Source: JBBIQH01 sp964475945
GTDB lineage: Archaea; Thermoproteota; Nitrososphaeria; Nitrososphaerales; Nitrosocaldaceae
Direction: 5' to 3'
Assembly (NCBI GenBank): GCA_964475945.1
Contig: CAYYYF010000001.1
Span: 157,925-221,924 of the forward strand
DNA: 64,000 bases
Part shown: one piece after another, positions 53,037 to 61,892 of the stretch
How positions within the stretch are numbered: the stretch's first letter is position 1
Layout: each line of letters starts with the position of its first letter
Program-made: the position numbers and the translations under genes
Notes under the pieces: model-generated
What the model was told of the DNA's origin: nothing
Databases searched by the model: none
What the model saw: only the letters and a program-made list of their open reading frames with translations

Positions 53037-54403
53037 AGGTTTACCCTCCTTAATGCCTCTAGCAGTGCATTTGCCTTATGCTCAGTCTCAAGCCACTCAT
53101 TCTCAGGCTTAGAGTCAGCAACTATACCTGCCCCTGACTGTATGTATGCATTACCATCATTTATGAACATTGACCTTATAGCAATAGCAAAGTCAGCATT
53201 ACCATTGGAGGAGAAGTAGCCTACCGCACCAGCATATGGTCCTCTTGCTATATGCTCCAACTCATCTATTATCTCCATTGCCCTAACTTTTGGTGCACCT
53301 GTTACAGTTCCAGCAGGGAATACTGCCCTGAATGCCTCATATGCATCATACTCATCCCTTAGCATGCCAACAACATGCGATACTATATGCTGCACATGGC
53401 TGAATACCTTTATGCTCATGAACTCCTTAACCTTAACACTGCCCCATCTACATACCTTGCCTACATCATTCCTTGCTAGATCTACTAGCATTGTATGCTC
53501 TGCTATCTCCTTCTCATCCTTTAATAGTTCCTCCCTTAACCTTGCATTAACCATAGGGTCATCTGTAACCTCCCTAGTACCTGCTATAGGAAATGTCTCC
53601 ACTAGCCTATTGCTTACCCTAACGAGCATTTCTGGGCTTGAACCTACTACTATCCTCTTACCCATGTTAATATAATACATGTATGGTGAGGGGTTAACCT
53701 CCCTTAGCGTTGAGTAGAATGCTAATGGGTTACCCTTTACACTTAGATCAAACCTCTTGGATAGCACAACCTGATATATATCGCCAGAGAGTATATACTC
53801 CTTTGCCCTCTCTACCATGCTTAAGAACTCATCCTTCTTTATACTTCTCCTAGGTCTGCTACTTGAGAATGTTATATTCTCATTATTATATGAGTATGAC
53901 TCTAACCTCCTTGCAGCATTATCATCATTGCCAAGGTAGTATACTATACCGTTATTATGCTCATACACAATGCTATTATTGTAGAGGCAGAACTCCATGT
54001 AGGGGTAATCCTTCAATGTTCTATTGGCAAGCCTCTCCCAGTACCTTATAGCATCGTAGCATACATAGCCTACACCACCTCCTACATACCTTAACCTCTG
54101 ATCACTTACCCTTGGTATCAAAGAGCGTATATATGCTAGGGGATCAACCTCCTCTATGCTATAAGACTCCCTACTACCATCTGAGAATATTGCATAAACC
54201 CTTCTATCATCAGAGTATACCCTTGCATAAGGCTCAAACCCTATTATAGATATCTCACTCATCTCTTTAGGCCCACTAAGGGACTCTAGAATGAATGTAT
54301 CCTTGCCATAATATCTATCTATATGCTGGAATAACTCAAAGGGTTTTAGCCTTGTATTTAACTTAATGGCATTTACCTTATCTGCTACTCCAAAGGTATC
54401 CAC
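53033..54403 (-). CDS. trpE: anthranilate synthase component I
   Basis: Converts chorismate to anthranilate. 456 residues starting at a GTG (54403). C-terminal chorismate-binding domain with VVLSKRFDLSVKG, VGSSPEMLVRV, FPIAGTREVTDDP, EKEIAEHTMLVDLARNDVGKV (split), AVFPAGTVTGAPKVRAMEII and YAGAVGYFS; an N-terminal feedback region includes LESLSGPKEMSEISIIGFEP. First gene of the trp operon. The start codon lies in an operator-like palindrome. Confidence 0.95.
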   Translation of the reverse strand: MDTFGVADKVNAIKLNTRLKPFELFQHIDRYYGKDTFILESLSGPKEMSEISIIGFEPYARVYSDDRRVYAIFSDGSRESYSIEEVDPLAYIRSLIPRVSDQRLRYVGGGVGYVCYDAIRYWERLANRTLKDYPYMEFCLYNNSIVYEHNNGIVYYLGNDDNAARRLESYSYNNENITFSSSRPRRSIKKDEFLSMVERAKEYILSGDIYQVVLSKRFDLSVKGNPLAFYSTLREVNPSPYMYYINMGKRIVVGSSPEMLVRVSNRLVETFPIAGTREVTDDPMVNARLREELLKDEKEIAEHTMLVDLARNDVGKVCRWGSVKVKEFMSIKVFSHVQHIVSHVVGMLRDEYDAYEAFRAVFPAGTVTGAPKVRAMEIIDELEHIARGPYAGAVGYFSSNGNADFAIAIRSMFINDGNAYIQSGAGIVADSKPENEWLETEHKANALLEALRRVNL

Positions 54404-54438
54404 CCATGTAGATGGGTGGGGTGTAAAATTATAAAAAT
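54400..54438 (-). promoter_or_regulatory. trpE promoter with operator-like palindrome
   Basis: On the minus strand an AT-rich TATA-like element (54424-54438) precedes the GTG start at 54403 by about 25-30 bp, so the mRNA is probably leaderless. Between them lies a perfect inverted repeat CCACCCAT-GTAG-ATGGGTGG (54400-54419) that covers the expected transcription start and start codon. A protein bound there would block initiation. Regulator unknown. Confidence 0.6.
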
Positions 54439-54465
54439 GTTGCTTATATCTTTAACATAAGTATA

Positions 54466-55026
54466 CTACTTCTTAAGCCTACTCATCAACTCATCAGCAA
54501 TATGCTCATAGTACTCATGCCTTCCTTGCATAACCTCATCCTCTATCCTATGATATACCTTGTTTATCTCCTCCCCTTTGCTACTTAGCATCATATCTGC
54601 TATATTAAAGAGTATATTGTTCTCCTTTAATATATGATGCTGCATAAGCATAACATACTCCTCTATACCTTGTATGATCTCATTAATGCTTGCCTTACCA
54701 TCTTTATAACCCTGAAGGCTTGCCTCTATCCTCTCTATTATCTCTCTACCTTGCTTATGCTCCCTTAGCATAACCGCTATAGGCCCCTCATCCTTTGGCA
54801 TACCTACATCGTTAAGAGCAGGGAATAGCACATTCTCTTCCTTCCCATGGTGGCATCTATCAGTAAAGTTCTTGGCAAAGTCTACTGTATCCCTTATAAT
54901 ACTTAGCATATTATCATCCATGCTACTCTTAGCCTTAAGTATACCCCTTAGCACATCCATTGCATTTACAACCTTTAGTATTACATCATGATCCCTTCTA
55001 AGATCCTTAGTTGGAGTTACAAGCAT
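54466..55026 (-). CDS. hemerythrin-like HHE domain protein
   Basis: 186 residues. Di-iron ligands: His13 (RRDHDVILKVV), the HHGKEENVLFPAL motif, a Glu/His in REHKQGREI, and LMQHHILKENNILF. Hemerythrin-like domains bind oxygen or sense iron, NO or redox state. Divergent from tfb. Upstream of trpE on the same strand with 62 bp between. Confidence 0.88.
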   Translation of the reverse strand: MLVTPTKDLRRDHDVILKVVNAMDVLRGILKAKSSMDDNMLSIIRDTVDFAKNFTDRCHHGKEENVLFPALNDVGMPKDEGPIAVMLREHKQGREIIERIEASLQGYKDGKASINEIIQGIEEYVMLMQHHILKENNILFNIADMMLSSKGEEINKVYHRIEDEVMQGRHEYYEHIADELMSRLKK

Positions 55027-55155
55027 GTAAATTCTACCTCCATACTCCTAATATTCTTTGTTGTAATCAATACTCCAACTACTCATAAGGTGTTAAAGGT
55101 ATCAAAGTAAGGTTTAAATATTCCTTATTCTATAAATAAGTCACATATAAGATTT

Positions 55156-56082
55156 ATGGTGAATGGTATGGTAGTAGATAGGACATTGTTATCAGACAAA
55201 TGCCCAAGGTGTGGTAAAGGCCCACTGGTTACAGATAATGCAACTGGTGAGATGTCATGTGGCAATTGTGGGTTTGTTATAAGTGAGAGGATAGAGGAGT
55301 TAGGCCCTGAGTGGAGGGCATTCAGCAAGGAGGAGCATGAAGATAGGAGTAGAACAGGTATACCAACCTCTCTAGCAATGCATGATATGGGTTTAAGCAC
55401 AACTATAAGCCCTATAGATAAGGATGCGTCTGGCAAGCCATTATCCCCATACGTTAGGAGTACCATCGAGAGGTTAAGGACATGGGACTCAAGGAGCCAA
55501 GTACATGAGCCTCTGGATAGAAACTTTAGGCAGGCTTTTAGTGAGTTGGATAGGTTAAAGGATAAGTTGGCAGTCGGTGCAAATGTTATAGAGAAGGCTG
55601 CATACATATACAGGAAGGCATTAGAGAAGGGCCTAGTTAGGGGTAGGAGTATATCTGCCCTTGTTGCTGCAGCGCTATATGCAGCATGTAGGGATACAGA
55701 GACTCCAAGGACATTGAAGGATATAGCAAATGCAAGTAATATAAAGAAGAAGGATGTTGCTAGATGCTATAGGCTACTTATAAGGGAGTTAGACCTTCAG
55801 ATGCCTGTTGTAGATCCCATAAAGTGTGTCTCTAGGATAGCAAGTAAGGCAGGGTTGAGTGAGAAGACAAAGAGGGTAGCGATAGATATACTCAAGAGGG
55901 CTGAGGAGGCAAAGATATCTGCTGGCAAAGATCCTATGGGCTTGGCTGCTGCTGCATTGTATGTTGCATGTGTAATGCATGGGGAGAATAAGACACAGAA
56001 GGATGTTGCAGAGGCAGCAGGTGTCACAGAGGTTACAATAAGGAATAGGTATAAGGGCCTTAAGAATGCACTGAGACTCTAA
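55156..56082 (+). CDS. tfb: transcription initiation factor B (TFB)
   Basis: 308 residues. N-terminal zinc ribbon (CPRCGKGPLV; CGNCGFV), B-reader/linker region (GPEWRAFSKEEHEDRSRTG), and two cyclin folds (ALYAACRDTETPRTLKDIANA and AALYVACVMHGENKTQKDVAEAAGVTEVTIRNRY). Recruits RNA polymerase to TATA/BRE promoters with TBP. Nitrososphaeria often hold several TFBs; this one looks complete. Confidence 0.95.
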   Translation: MVNGMVVDRTLLSDKCPRCGKGPLVTDNATGEMSCGNCGFVISERIEELGPEWRAFSKEEHEDRSRTGIPTSLAMHDMGLSTTISPIDKDASGKPLSPYVRSTIERLRTWDSRSQVHEPLDRNFRQAFSELDRLKDKLAVGANVIEKAAYIYRKALEKGLVRGRSISALVAAALYAACRDTETPRTLKDIANASNIKKKDVARCYRLLIRELDLQMPVVDPIKCVSRIASKAGLSEKTKRVAIDILKRAEEAKISAGKDPMGLAAAALYVACVMHGENKTQKDVAEAAGVTEVTIRNRYKGLKNALRL

Positions 56083-56134
56083 ATTAATCTATCTAATTCT
56101 TTTTTATCTTTTATATATTTAAATATAATGGGTA

Positions 56135-57256
56135 TTAACTCCTGATCAACCTCTTACTCAATGATGCTTCTAACTCTGATAGCAGTTGTAGTATCTCATG
56201 CTTCTTTGCATTAAGGTAGTTCTTACCATCACTGCTTATCTTAATATGGTAGAACCTTAAGTCCCTATGAATATCAGGGTAGTTCTCTATAAGAATGCTG
56301 CCCAACCTCTTTGGATCTATAAGATCCTTTATATGCTTCATGCTAGCCTCAAGATCACCCTCATCAACAGAGACCTTTGCATCTGCTATGCATGATAACA
56401 CCTCCTTCAAAGTATTACTCTGAGGATCTGCTACCCTTTCATTACTACTGCTATCTGCCTTTACCCTTCCAGATGTGAATACATTTGCTACATCTGGGCT
56501 AAGTTCATACTGCTCCTCCTTACCCTTGGTGAACCCTGTTACTGTTCTAACCTCCCTCTTCATTATTAAACCCTTGAGCAGTAAGGAGTTTAATGCCTCT
56601 TCTATCTCTTCCCTACTCATCCCAGTAACCCATACCATCTTACCTACAACATTATGCCCAAGCCTTATCGCCTCTAACACAACTATCTCATTTATTCTCT
56701 TGAATACTATATCATGCCTTATATTATCTAAATCCTTGTCCTTAACCGCCTTCTTTGCATATGAGATATCTATCTCTATAGCCTTCTTGAGTGCATCTAT
56801 CGCCTCCTCAACCCTTGCTGCTAGAGAGAGGTAGCATGCCTTATTATACCAAGCCATACCATTGTTGGGATCAAGATCTATAACCCTGTTAACGCACTCT
56901 ATAGCCTTGTCATAGTTCTTCATCCTATAGTATGCTAATGCCTTTAGGTTCCATGCCTCTGTATTGCTAGGATCTATCGCTAATGCCTTATCGTATGAGA
57001 ATATTGATTGGGCATAGTTGCCTAGGTGAAAGAAGCAGTACCCTCTCTTTATCCACGCATCCATGAAGTTTGGATCAAGCCTTAGAGCAAGATCAAAGTA
57101 TTGTATAGCATCCTCAAGATCCTCATCTGCCATCTTGTTCAAACCCTTCTTGAAGAGGTCTTGCTTTGCATTAATGCTATCCTTATCCTCCTTAATGCTC
57201 TCCTTACTCTCAACCTCTCTGCTCTTGCTAGAGGGGTTCCAGAATAGTTTACCCAT
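56135..57256 (-). CDS. TPR-repeat protein with internal winged-helix-like region
   Basis: 373 residues. Three to four tetratricopeptide repeats at residues about 35-150 (e.g. DLALRLDPNFMDAWIKRGYC, IDPSNTEAWNLKALAYYR, LDPNNGMAWYNKACYL). A winged-helix-like segment follows (RLGHNVVGKMVWVTGMSREEIEEALNSLLLKGLI), then a helical C-terminus. TPRs mediate protein contacts. A regulatory scaffold is likely; target unknown. Confidence 0.8.
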   Translation of the reverse strand: MGKLFWNPSSKSREVESKESIKEDKDSINAKQDLFKKGLNKMADEDLEDAIQYFDLALRLDPNFMDAWIKRGYCFFHLGNYAQSIFSYDKALAIDPSNTEAWNLKALAYYRMKNYDKAIECVNRVIDLDPNNGMAWYNKACYLSLAARVEEAIDALKKAIEIDISYAKKAVKDKDLDNIRHDIVFKRINEIVVLEAIRLGHNVVGKMVWVTGMSREEIEEALNSLLLKGLIMKREVRTVTGFTKGKEEQYELSPDVANVFTSGRVKADSSSNERVADPQSNTLKEVLSCIADAKVSVDEGDLEASMKHIKDLIDPKRLGSILIENYPDIHRDLRFYHIKISSDGKNYLNAKKHEILQLLSELEASLSKRLIRS

Positions 57257-57400
57257 AGTAGTCTATGATGTTTATTAAAAATAAATAGGTTTTGGTTTGA
57301 TGTGAAGAGTTTGAGCAATAGTGCCAAAACTCTGCAGATTATTCTTATTTATAGTTTTTAGCTTATACACTTATATTTATTGCATGTTGAGTTAGTGCAT

Positions 57401-57492
57401 GGGCCGGTAGCTCAGCATGGTTAGAGCGTTCGGCTGATAACCGAATTGCGTATGCAAGGGAGAGGTCGTGGGTTCAAATCCCATCCGGCCCA
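57401..57492 (+). tRNA. tRNA-Ile (GAU) with 17-nt intron-like insertion
   Basis: Acceptor GGGCCGG pairs with CCGGCCC (57485-57491), anticodon arm TTCGG-CTGATAA-CCGAA with anticodon GAT at 57436-57438, T-arm GTGGG-TTCAAAT-CCCAT. Between the anticodon stem and the expected variable loop (AGGTC, 57463-57467) sit 17 extra bases (57446-57462) containing the hairpin TTGC-GTAT-GCAA. Exact exon boundaries are ambiguous by a base or two. No encoded CCA. TATA-like TTATATTTAT at 57371-57380. Confidence 0.9.
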
Positions 57493-57672
57493 TTATTATA
57501 TACAGTGATAAAGCTCATGAACCAAATCTTCATGCTCTACATCCAAAGATCTAGTCTGAACCAAGGGATGTAATGGTAGGTAAGGGTTCTCTGCTTTGAT
57601 GGTAAAGAATTATGGGTAGTAGAGATGTTGATAAATAATATGATTTATACTTTTCTTTATTTAATATACCTT

Positions 57673-58400
57673 ATGCAATCTAATGAGTTAAAGAAGAGTA
57701 TCATCAAATTGTTAGAGGATGAGGATTTCAGGTATACAGTAGCAGGCTTGGCATAAACAGGTTAGATAAGATTGAGGAGGCATTGGTAAGGTTAACTGAT
57801 ACTATAACAGTATTAAAGGATATACAGGCAAAGAGTGAGGCAAGGCTAACTAAGATTGAGGAGAGGTTAGAGGAGCATGATAGGAAGTTCAATGAGATAC
57901 TTGCTGAGATAGCAAGGTTAAGAGAGGATCAAAACAGGCTAAGGCAGGATATGAAGGATGAGTTTGCTAAAGTATGGGAGGAGATAACAAGGCTAAGAGA
58001 GGATATGAATAAAGGGTTCAGTGAGTTAAGGAGAGAAGTAGGTATACTATCAGAGAAACTAGGCTTCACGTTAGAGGATATAGCAGTAACAAGGTTACCT
58101 AGACTATTACAAGAGGATGGTATAATGATAAATAGGAGGGATATAAGGGTTAGACATATCATAGTAGTAGATAGTAAGGAGGTAGAAGTGGATATATATG
58201 CAGAGGGTATGATGGATGGTAAGAAGGTAAGGGTTATAGGTGAGGTAAAGGTTAGAATAGGTGAGAGTGATGTTAACAGATTCTATAACAGATTCAAGGG
58301 ATATGATGCATACAAGTTCCTATTTGGATATACAATAAGACCAAGGGCTGAGGATAGGGCTGAGGAGTTAGGGATAAGGTTGTATGCTACATATAATTAA
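57673..58400 (+). CDS. coiled-coil PD-(D/E)XK nuclease-like protein (DUF3782-like), frameshifted
   Basis: The long frame (205 residues from TTG 57783) has an N-terminal coiled coil (KIEERLEEHDRKFNEILAEI; EEITRLREDMNKGFSELRRE) and a C-terminal nuclease-like fold (EVEVDIYAEG, GEVKVRIGES with the D...ExK pattern). Upstream, an ATG at 57673 encodes MQSNELKKSIIKLLEDEDFR then YTVAGL and ends in TAA at 57754-57756. The other frame then continues LGINRLDKIEEALV. Inserting one base near 57747-57750 rejoins them as the usual DUF3782-like N-terminus. A mutation or an assembly error are both possible. Confidence 0.7.
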
Positions 58401-58448
58401 TATAAAAAATAAATTAAATTAAAGAAAAAATATTCTAATTATTATCTA

Positions 58449-60109
58449 TTATATCCAGCCTTCCCTTACTACCTTCCCTTTATCATCATATAACTTGTAT
58501 AGAACCTTCCCTTCCTTCACCACTGCTATCTTTATTATATCACCAAAGGATTTGCTCTTGCCCTCTTTGATGTTAAGCTCTACCTCCTGCATGCTTATCC
58601 TCTTCTTGCTGAAGTCATTTGCACTAACTGCTACTATCTTGCCATCTTCAGCATGTAATGTTATCCTTGCTATGCTTGAGTCTGTTATATTCTCTAGCAG
58701 GAGCATTACACTACGCTTACCCTCCCTTACCTTCTCATTCATTACATTACCTGTTACCTTTGCATTGATCTTTGCATCTGATGCCTTGTACTCTACTATT
58801 CTATTACCCTGCTGTAACTCTAAGCCATTAAAGGATATGCTTATTGCAACATCTCTACTCTTAACTGCCTTAGCAAACTCAGATACCTTTATTGCTAATG
58901 AATATTCACCATTCTTTATCTCTACTAGTTTGATTAACCTACCTTTACCCTCTACTGTTATTATTGCTGTACCGTTTATATCCAGTTTATTGCCTTTGCT
59001 ATCTGTTATTGTACCTTGTATGAGTATATCCTTATCTACCTGTGTATTCACTATATTAACTGCTATCTTGGTATCTACTGTAGTCCTTGGTGGTTGTATT
59101 ACTACTGCTCCTCCACCTCCTCCTCCACCTCCTCCTCCACCTCCTACTGGTGCTGGAGGCTGTAACGTTACCACTGCTATACCACCTGGGTCAGATACTA
59201 TACCATCATCATCAGGATTAGCATCATATGCACCATTATCCTTTATATGCAAGATTACTGTATTACCAGATACTGTAAAGTAGCCATCTGGATTTGCTGG
59301 ATTGCTACTAACCTCAACCCAATTATTATTAACAAGCTTGTAGAATGCGTAATACTGGTTGTTAGAGATAGGTGGTAGTGAAGGATACTTTATTGTTAGA
59401 GTTATTGTTCCTCCTGTGGTTGTATTTGCAGTGAAGGATATTACTCCATGTGGGAAGTTGACTGATACTGCATTAGGTGGTAGTGGTTGTGATGGTGGTG
59501 TACTTGCAGATATGCTGGTTATTGTTCCATTGTTTATAGTTGTAGTTATATTACCTGTGCCTGTAGGACTTGATACAATTACACCGCTAAATTGTAGTGC
59601 TGTTGATATGCTATCTGAGAAGGTTAATGCATCTGCTGTTGTTGTAGGTAGGAGTAGGGCTAGCAATGATGATATGCTATCTGAGAAGGATACTGTATCT
59701 GCTGTTGTTGTAGGTAGGAGTAGGGCTAGCAATGATGATATGCTATCTGAGAAGGATACTGTATCTGNNNNNNNNNNNNNNNNNNNNNNNNNNNNNNNNN
59801 NNNNNNNNNNNNNNNNNNNNNNNNNNNNNNNNNNNNNNNNNNNNNNNNNNNNNNNNNNNNNNNNNNNGAGAAGGATACTGTATCTGAGAGTAGATGTGCT
59901 ATACCAAGTGCTGATAGTATCTGCTCAGAGAAGGATACTGTATCTGAGAGTAGATGTGCTATACCAAGTGCTGATAGTATCTGCTCAGAGAAGGATACTG
60001 TATCTGAGAGAGTTGATGATAGCGGAGTATTCGCTATTACATATCCTACACCTGCTACACCTATTACAATTAAAAGAAATAAAAATAGGGGGATTTTATG
60101 CCAGTTCAT
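58449..60109 (-). CDS. repeat-containing surface adhesin, interrupted by an assembly gap
   Basis: The N-terminal part (from 60109) has a signal peptide/membrane anchor (IPLFLFLLIVIGVAGVGYVI) and 20-residue repeats (SDTVSFSEQILSALGIAHLL) up to the gap. The C-terminal part (from about 59732 to 58449) continues with 22-residue repeats (ADTVSFSDSISSLLALLLPT then TT), beta-sandwich domains, a run of nine Gly (59107-59160) and a final lysine-rich domain. The two parts fall in different frames across the placeholder gap, as expected when its true length is unknown. No PEF tail. Likely cell-surface. Confidence 0.75.
59768..59867. other. assembly gap (100 N) within a tandem repeat
   Basis: Exactly 100 N. 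The left side carries 66-bp repeats, the right side 60-bp repeats that are identical in at least two copies (59868-59927 and 59928-59987). Assembly probably collapsed here; the number of repeats is unknown. Confidence 0.98.
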
Positions 60110-60140
60110 ATTGCATCACTTTGCTTGATCTTTCAGTTAT

Positions 60141-60816
60141 TTATGATAGTATAGTTACAGTTACATCCCAAGTTATCTGTAGTGAAGCATAGGTATTGCT
60201 GGAAGTTACAGGTATTGAAACGCTATTGCTATCTAATTGAAAGTATGGTGTAAAGGTGGTGCCATCATAATAACCTAACTGTATAACATTGTTAGTATCA
60301 AGACTAAGAGCACTAGCATTATTTCCTGGTTTATAATCAGGCTGAAAGTCAAATGTACCTACACATTCTGCTTTTGTACTATCGGCAGTAGGAGTGCAAT
60401 CTATCCTAGCACTTTGAACTGTTGCTGTTACGTTTCCATCATCTACTAATGCATCTGTATTCTCATTATTATTCTCATTATTATTCTCATTATTAGCATT
60501 AGTATCAAATAACCTCATGCTATTAAATGCAGCTAATGGACCATTACCACCTAATACACTATATATATACCTTTCCCTCATCAGTTATAGTATTATATAC
60601 TACCTTCTCTCCTACAACATTCCCATTCGGATCTAGCAGTCTTATGGTAACTGGGTTCTTGAATTCTAGGGTATCTACTGTTCCCTTCCCTCTATTCTCA
60701 TTTACTGTAACATTACTACTTCCATTTCCATTTACCCCTATCAATGCATAGGCAGTAACAGTTGCTGCTACAACAGCCAACCCCGCTATTATTGCTAACA
60801 TATTCTTATTCAGCAT
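60141..60816 (-). CDS. secreted surface protein, frameshifted at a TA repeat
   Basis: The 5' frame (60816 to 60559) encodes a signal/anchor helix (MLNKNMLAIIAGLAVVAATV then TAYAL) and a short beta region, ending at KVYI-stop. The 3' frame (60581 to 60141) has no signal and continues with an Asn/Glu-rich linker (NANNENNNENNNEN) and a beta domain ending WDVTVTILS. The break falls in a (TA)5 run, plus-strand about 60560-60569. One more TA unit would fuse them as KVYIYSVLGGNGPL. Expression and fusion are unproven. It is just upstream of the repeat adhesin. Confidence 0.65.
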
Positions 60817-61031
60817 TATAATACCATATAATGGGTAACTATATAAATATTTCTAAAAAATAGGAAATAATTCTGTCATAGAACCTATTCTAACTAAATA
60901 AATAATCTATTCCTATTTATAATTCTTAACCACTAAAGGTAAATTATATCCATTTAATACAAACAACATAATATTCTACCATAATCAAGAATATATGCAA
61001 ATGAAAACAGATTTTATCCTATTACTAGATA

Positions 61032-61105
61032 TGGGGTCGGCCGGATTTGAACCGGCGACCTCCAGCGCCCAAGGCTGGAAGCATACCAAGCTAGCCCACG
61101 ACCCC
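61032..61105 (-). tRNA. tRNA-Pro (UGG)
   Basis: On the minus strand: acceptor GGGGTCG with CGACCCC, anticodon stem CCAGC/GCTGG, loop CTTGGGC with anticodon TGG (plus-strand 61069-61071), T-arm GCCGG-TTCAAAT-CCGGC. No intron and no encoded CCA. Its first base follows directly after the CCA of tRNA-Val, so the two are cotranscribed with no spacer. Confidence 0.94.
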
Positions 61106-61108
61106 TGG

Positions 61109-61183
61109 TGGGTGCGGGCGGACTTGAACCGCCGACCACCTGCGTGTAAGGCAGGTATCCTAACCAATCTAGACGACGCACCC
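61109..61183 (-). tRNA. tRNA-Val (UAC)
   Basis: On the minus strand: acceptor GGGTGCG with CGCACCC, anticodon stem CCTGC/GCAGG, loop CTTACAC with anticodon TAC (plus-strand 61146-61148), T-arm GGCGG-TTCAAGT-CCGCC. CCA is encoded at 61106-61108 and abuts the tRNA-Pro 5' end. No intron. Confidence 0.94.
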
Positions 61184-61306
61184 TATATGCTATCATGTAA
61201 TAAGATGAATAAATAATCTTTACCATGTGTATGTATAATGCTATACATGCTAATCTTAAACTACTTACACTGCAAGATATAGGCATGGTATGCAAGGGTG
61301 ATGTGA

Positions 61307-61633
61307 ATGCAGAGCAGTGATGAACTTATGCTTAACATAGGAAGGTTGGTGAAGGAGCATCTAACCAAGGTATTAGGTAATACTACCATACAGGTTATAG
61401 ATTCATGGCTTAGGCAGAGAGGGTGTAGAGGTATAGAGGATGTATGCGTAGACCCTGAGAGGGTTAAGGTATATCTAGAGTTGATATTCAAGGATGCAGC
61501 ATTACTCCTAAGGAGTGAGATGGTTAGGATACTCGAGGAGGAGCTTACTGCATATATTGGGAGGTATGATGATAAGGATAAGGAGAGGATAAAGGATGTA
61601 ATAGATAGGCTTAAGAGCATCAAAAGTAATTAA
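61307..61633 (+). CDS. hypothetical helical protein
   Basis: 108 residues, helical and charged: LVKEHLTKVLGNTTIQVIDSWL, FKDAALLLRSEMVRILEEELTAYI, and DKERIKDVIDRLKSIKSN. No membrane segment. No family recognised. It looks native by composition. Followed by A-rich tandem repeats. Confidence 0.65.
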   Translation: MQSSDELMLNIGRLVKEHLTKVLGNTTIQVIDSWLRQRGCRGIEDVCVDPERVKVYLELIFKDAALLLRSEMVRILEEELTAYIGRYDDKDKERIKDVIDRLKSIKSN

Positions 61634-61647
61634 TAATAACTAATAAC

Positions 61648-61682
61648 TAAAAAATAAAAAATAAAAAATAAAAAATAAAAAA
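61648..61682 (+). repeat. five tandem TAAAAAA heptamers
   Basis: T residues recur every 7 bp (61648, 61655, 61662, 61669, 61676, 61683) with A between them. The tract follows the stop of the small helical gene by 15 bp. In archaea such A/T runs can be slippage-prone or nucleosome-disfavouring; no role is claimed. Confidence 0.85.
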
Positions 61683-61779
61683 TAAGGTTTTTAAGGCATC
61701 GTTGGCATGCCTCTCTATCTTATATTTCTCAGCAAATTGCCTTACATACTACGAATATATAACCTTATTGGTAAAAATA

Positions 61780-61829
61780 AGTTAATAATTAACTAAATTT
61801 ACTTAAATAAGGCTATTTCTAAGTAAATT
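61780..61829. promoter_or_regulatory. two consecutive palindromes upstream of the ABC permease gene
   Basis: Palindrome 1: AGTTAAT-A-ATTAACT (61780-61794). Palindrome 2: AATTTACTTA ... TAAGTAAATT (61796-61805 and 61820-61829, 14-bp spacer with an inner ATA/TAT match). A TATA-like TATATTTAAATATAG lies at 61858-61872, and the gene starts at 61893, so both sit roughly 30-80 bp upstream of TATA. A regulator binding site is likely; identity unknown. Confidence 0.55.
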
Positions 61830-61892
61830 AACCTGTTAAAGTAGGATAGTATGAACATATATTTAAATATAGTGTAAATCCCTCCAACCAAG

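Noticed and set aside
57505..57559. Possible C/D box sRNA (GTGATAA ... CTGA)
   Set aside because: Boxes fit loosely and no clear C'/D' pair or guide target could be seen; not enough to call.
59600..60008. Tandem repeats that could suggest a CRISPR array
   Set aside because: Units are 60 and 66 bp, contiguous without spacers, in frame with a protein; they are coding repeats.
59359..60192. 277-residue plus-strand frame across the adhesin repeats and gap
   Set aside because: Runs through N and repeats, antisense to a clear secreted protein; sustained only by repeat periodicity.
60985..61295. Short frames with AGFEPATSS-like or GGSSPPAPT-like peptides
   Set aside because: Known false peptides from reading tRNA genes; they overlie tRNA-Pro and tRNA-Val.
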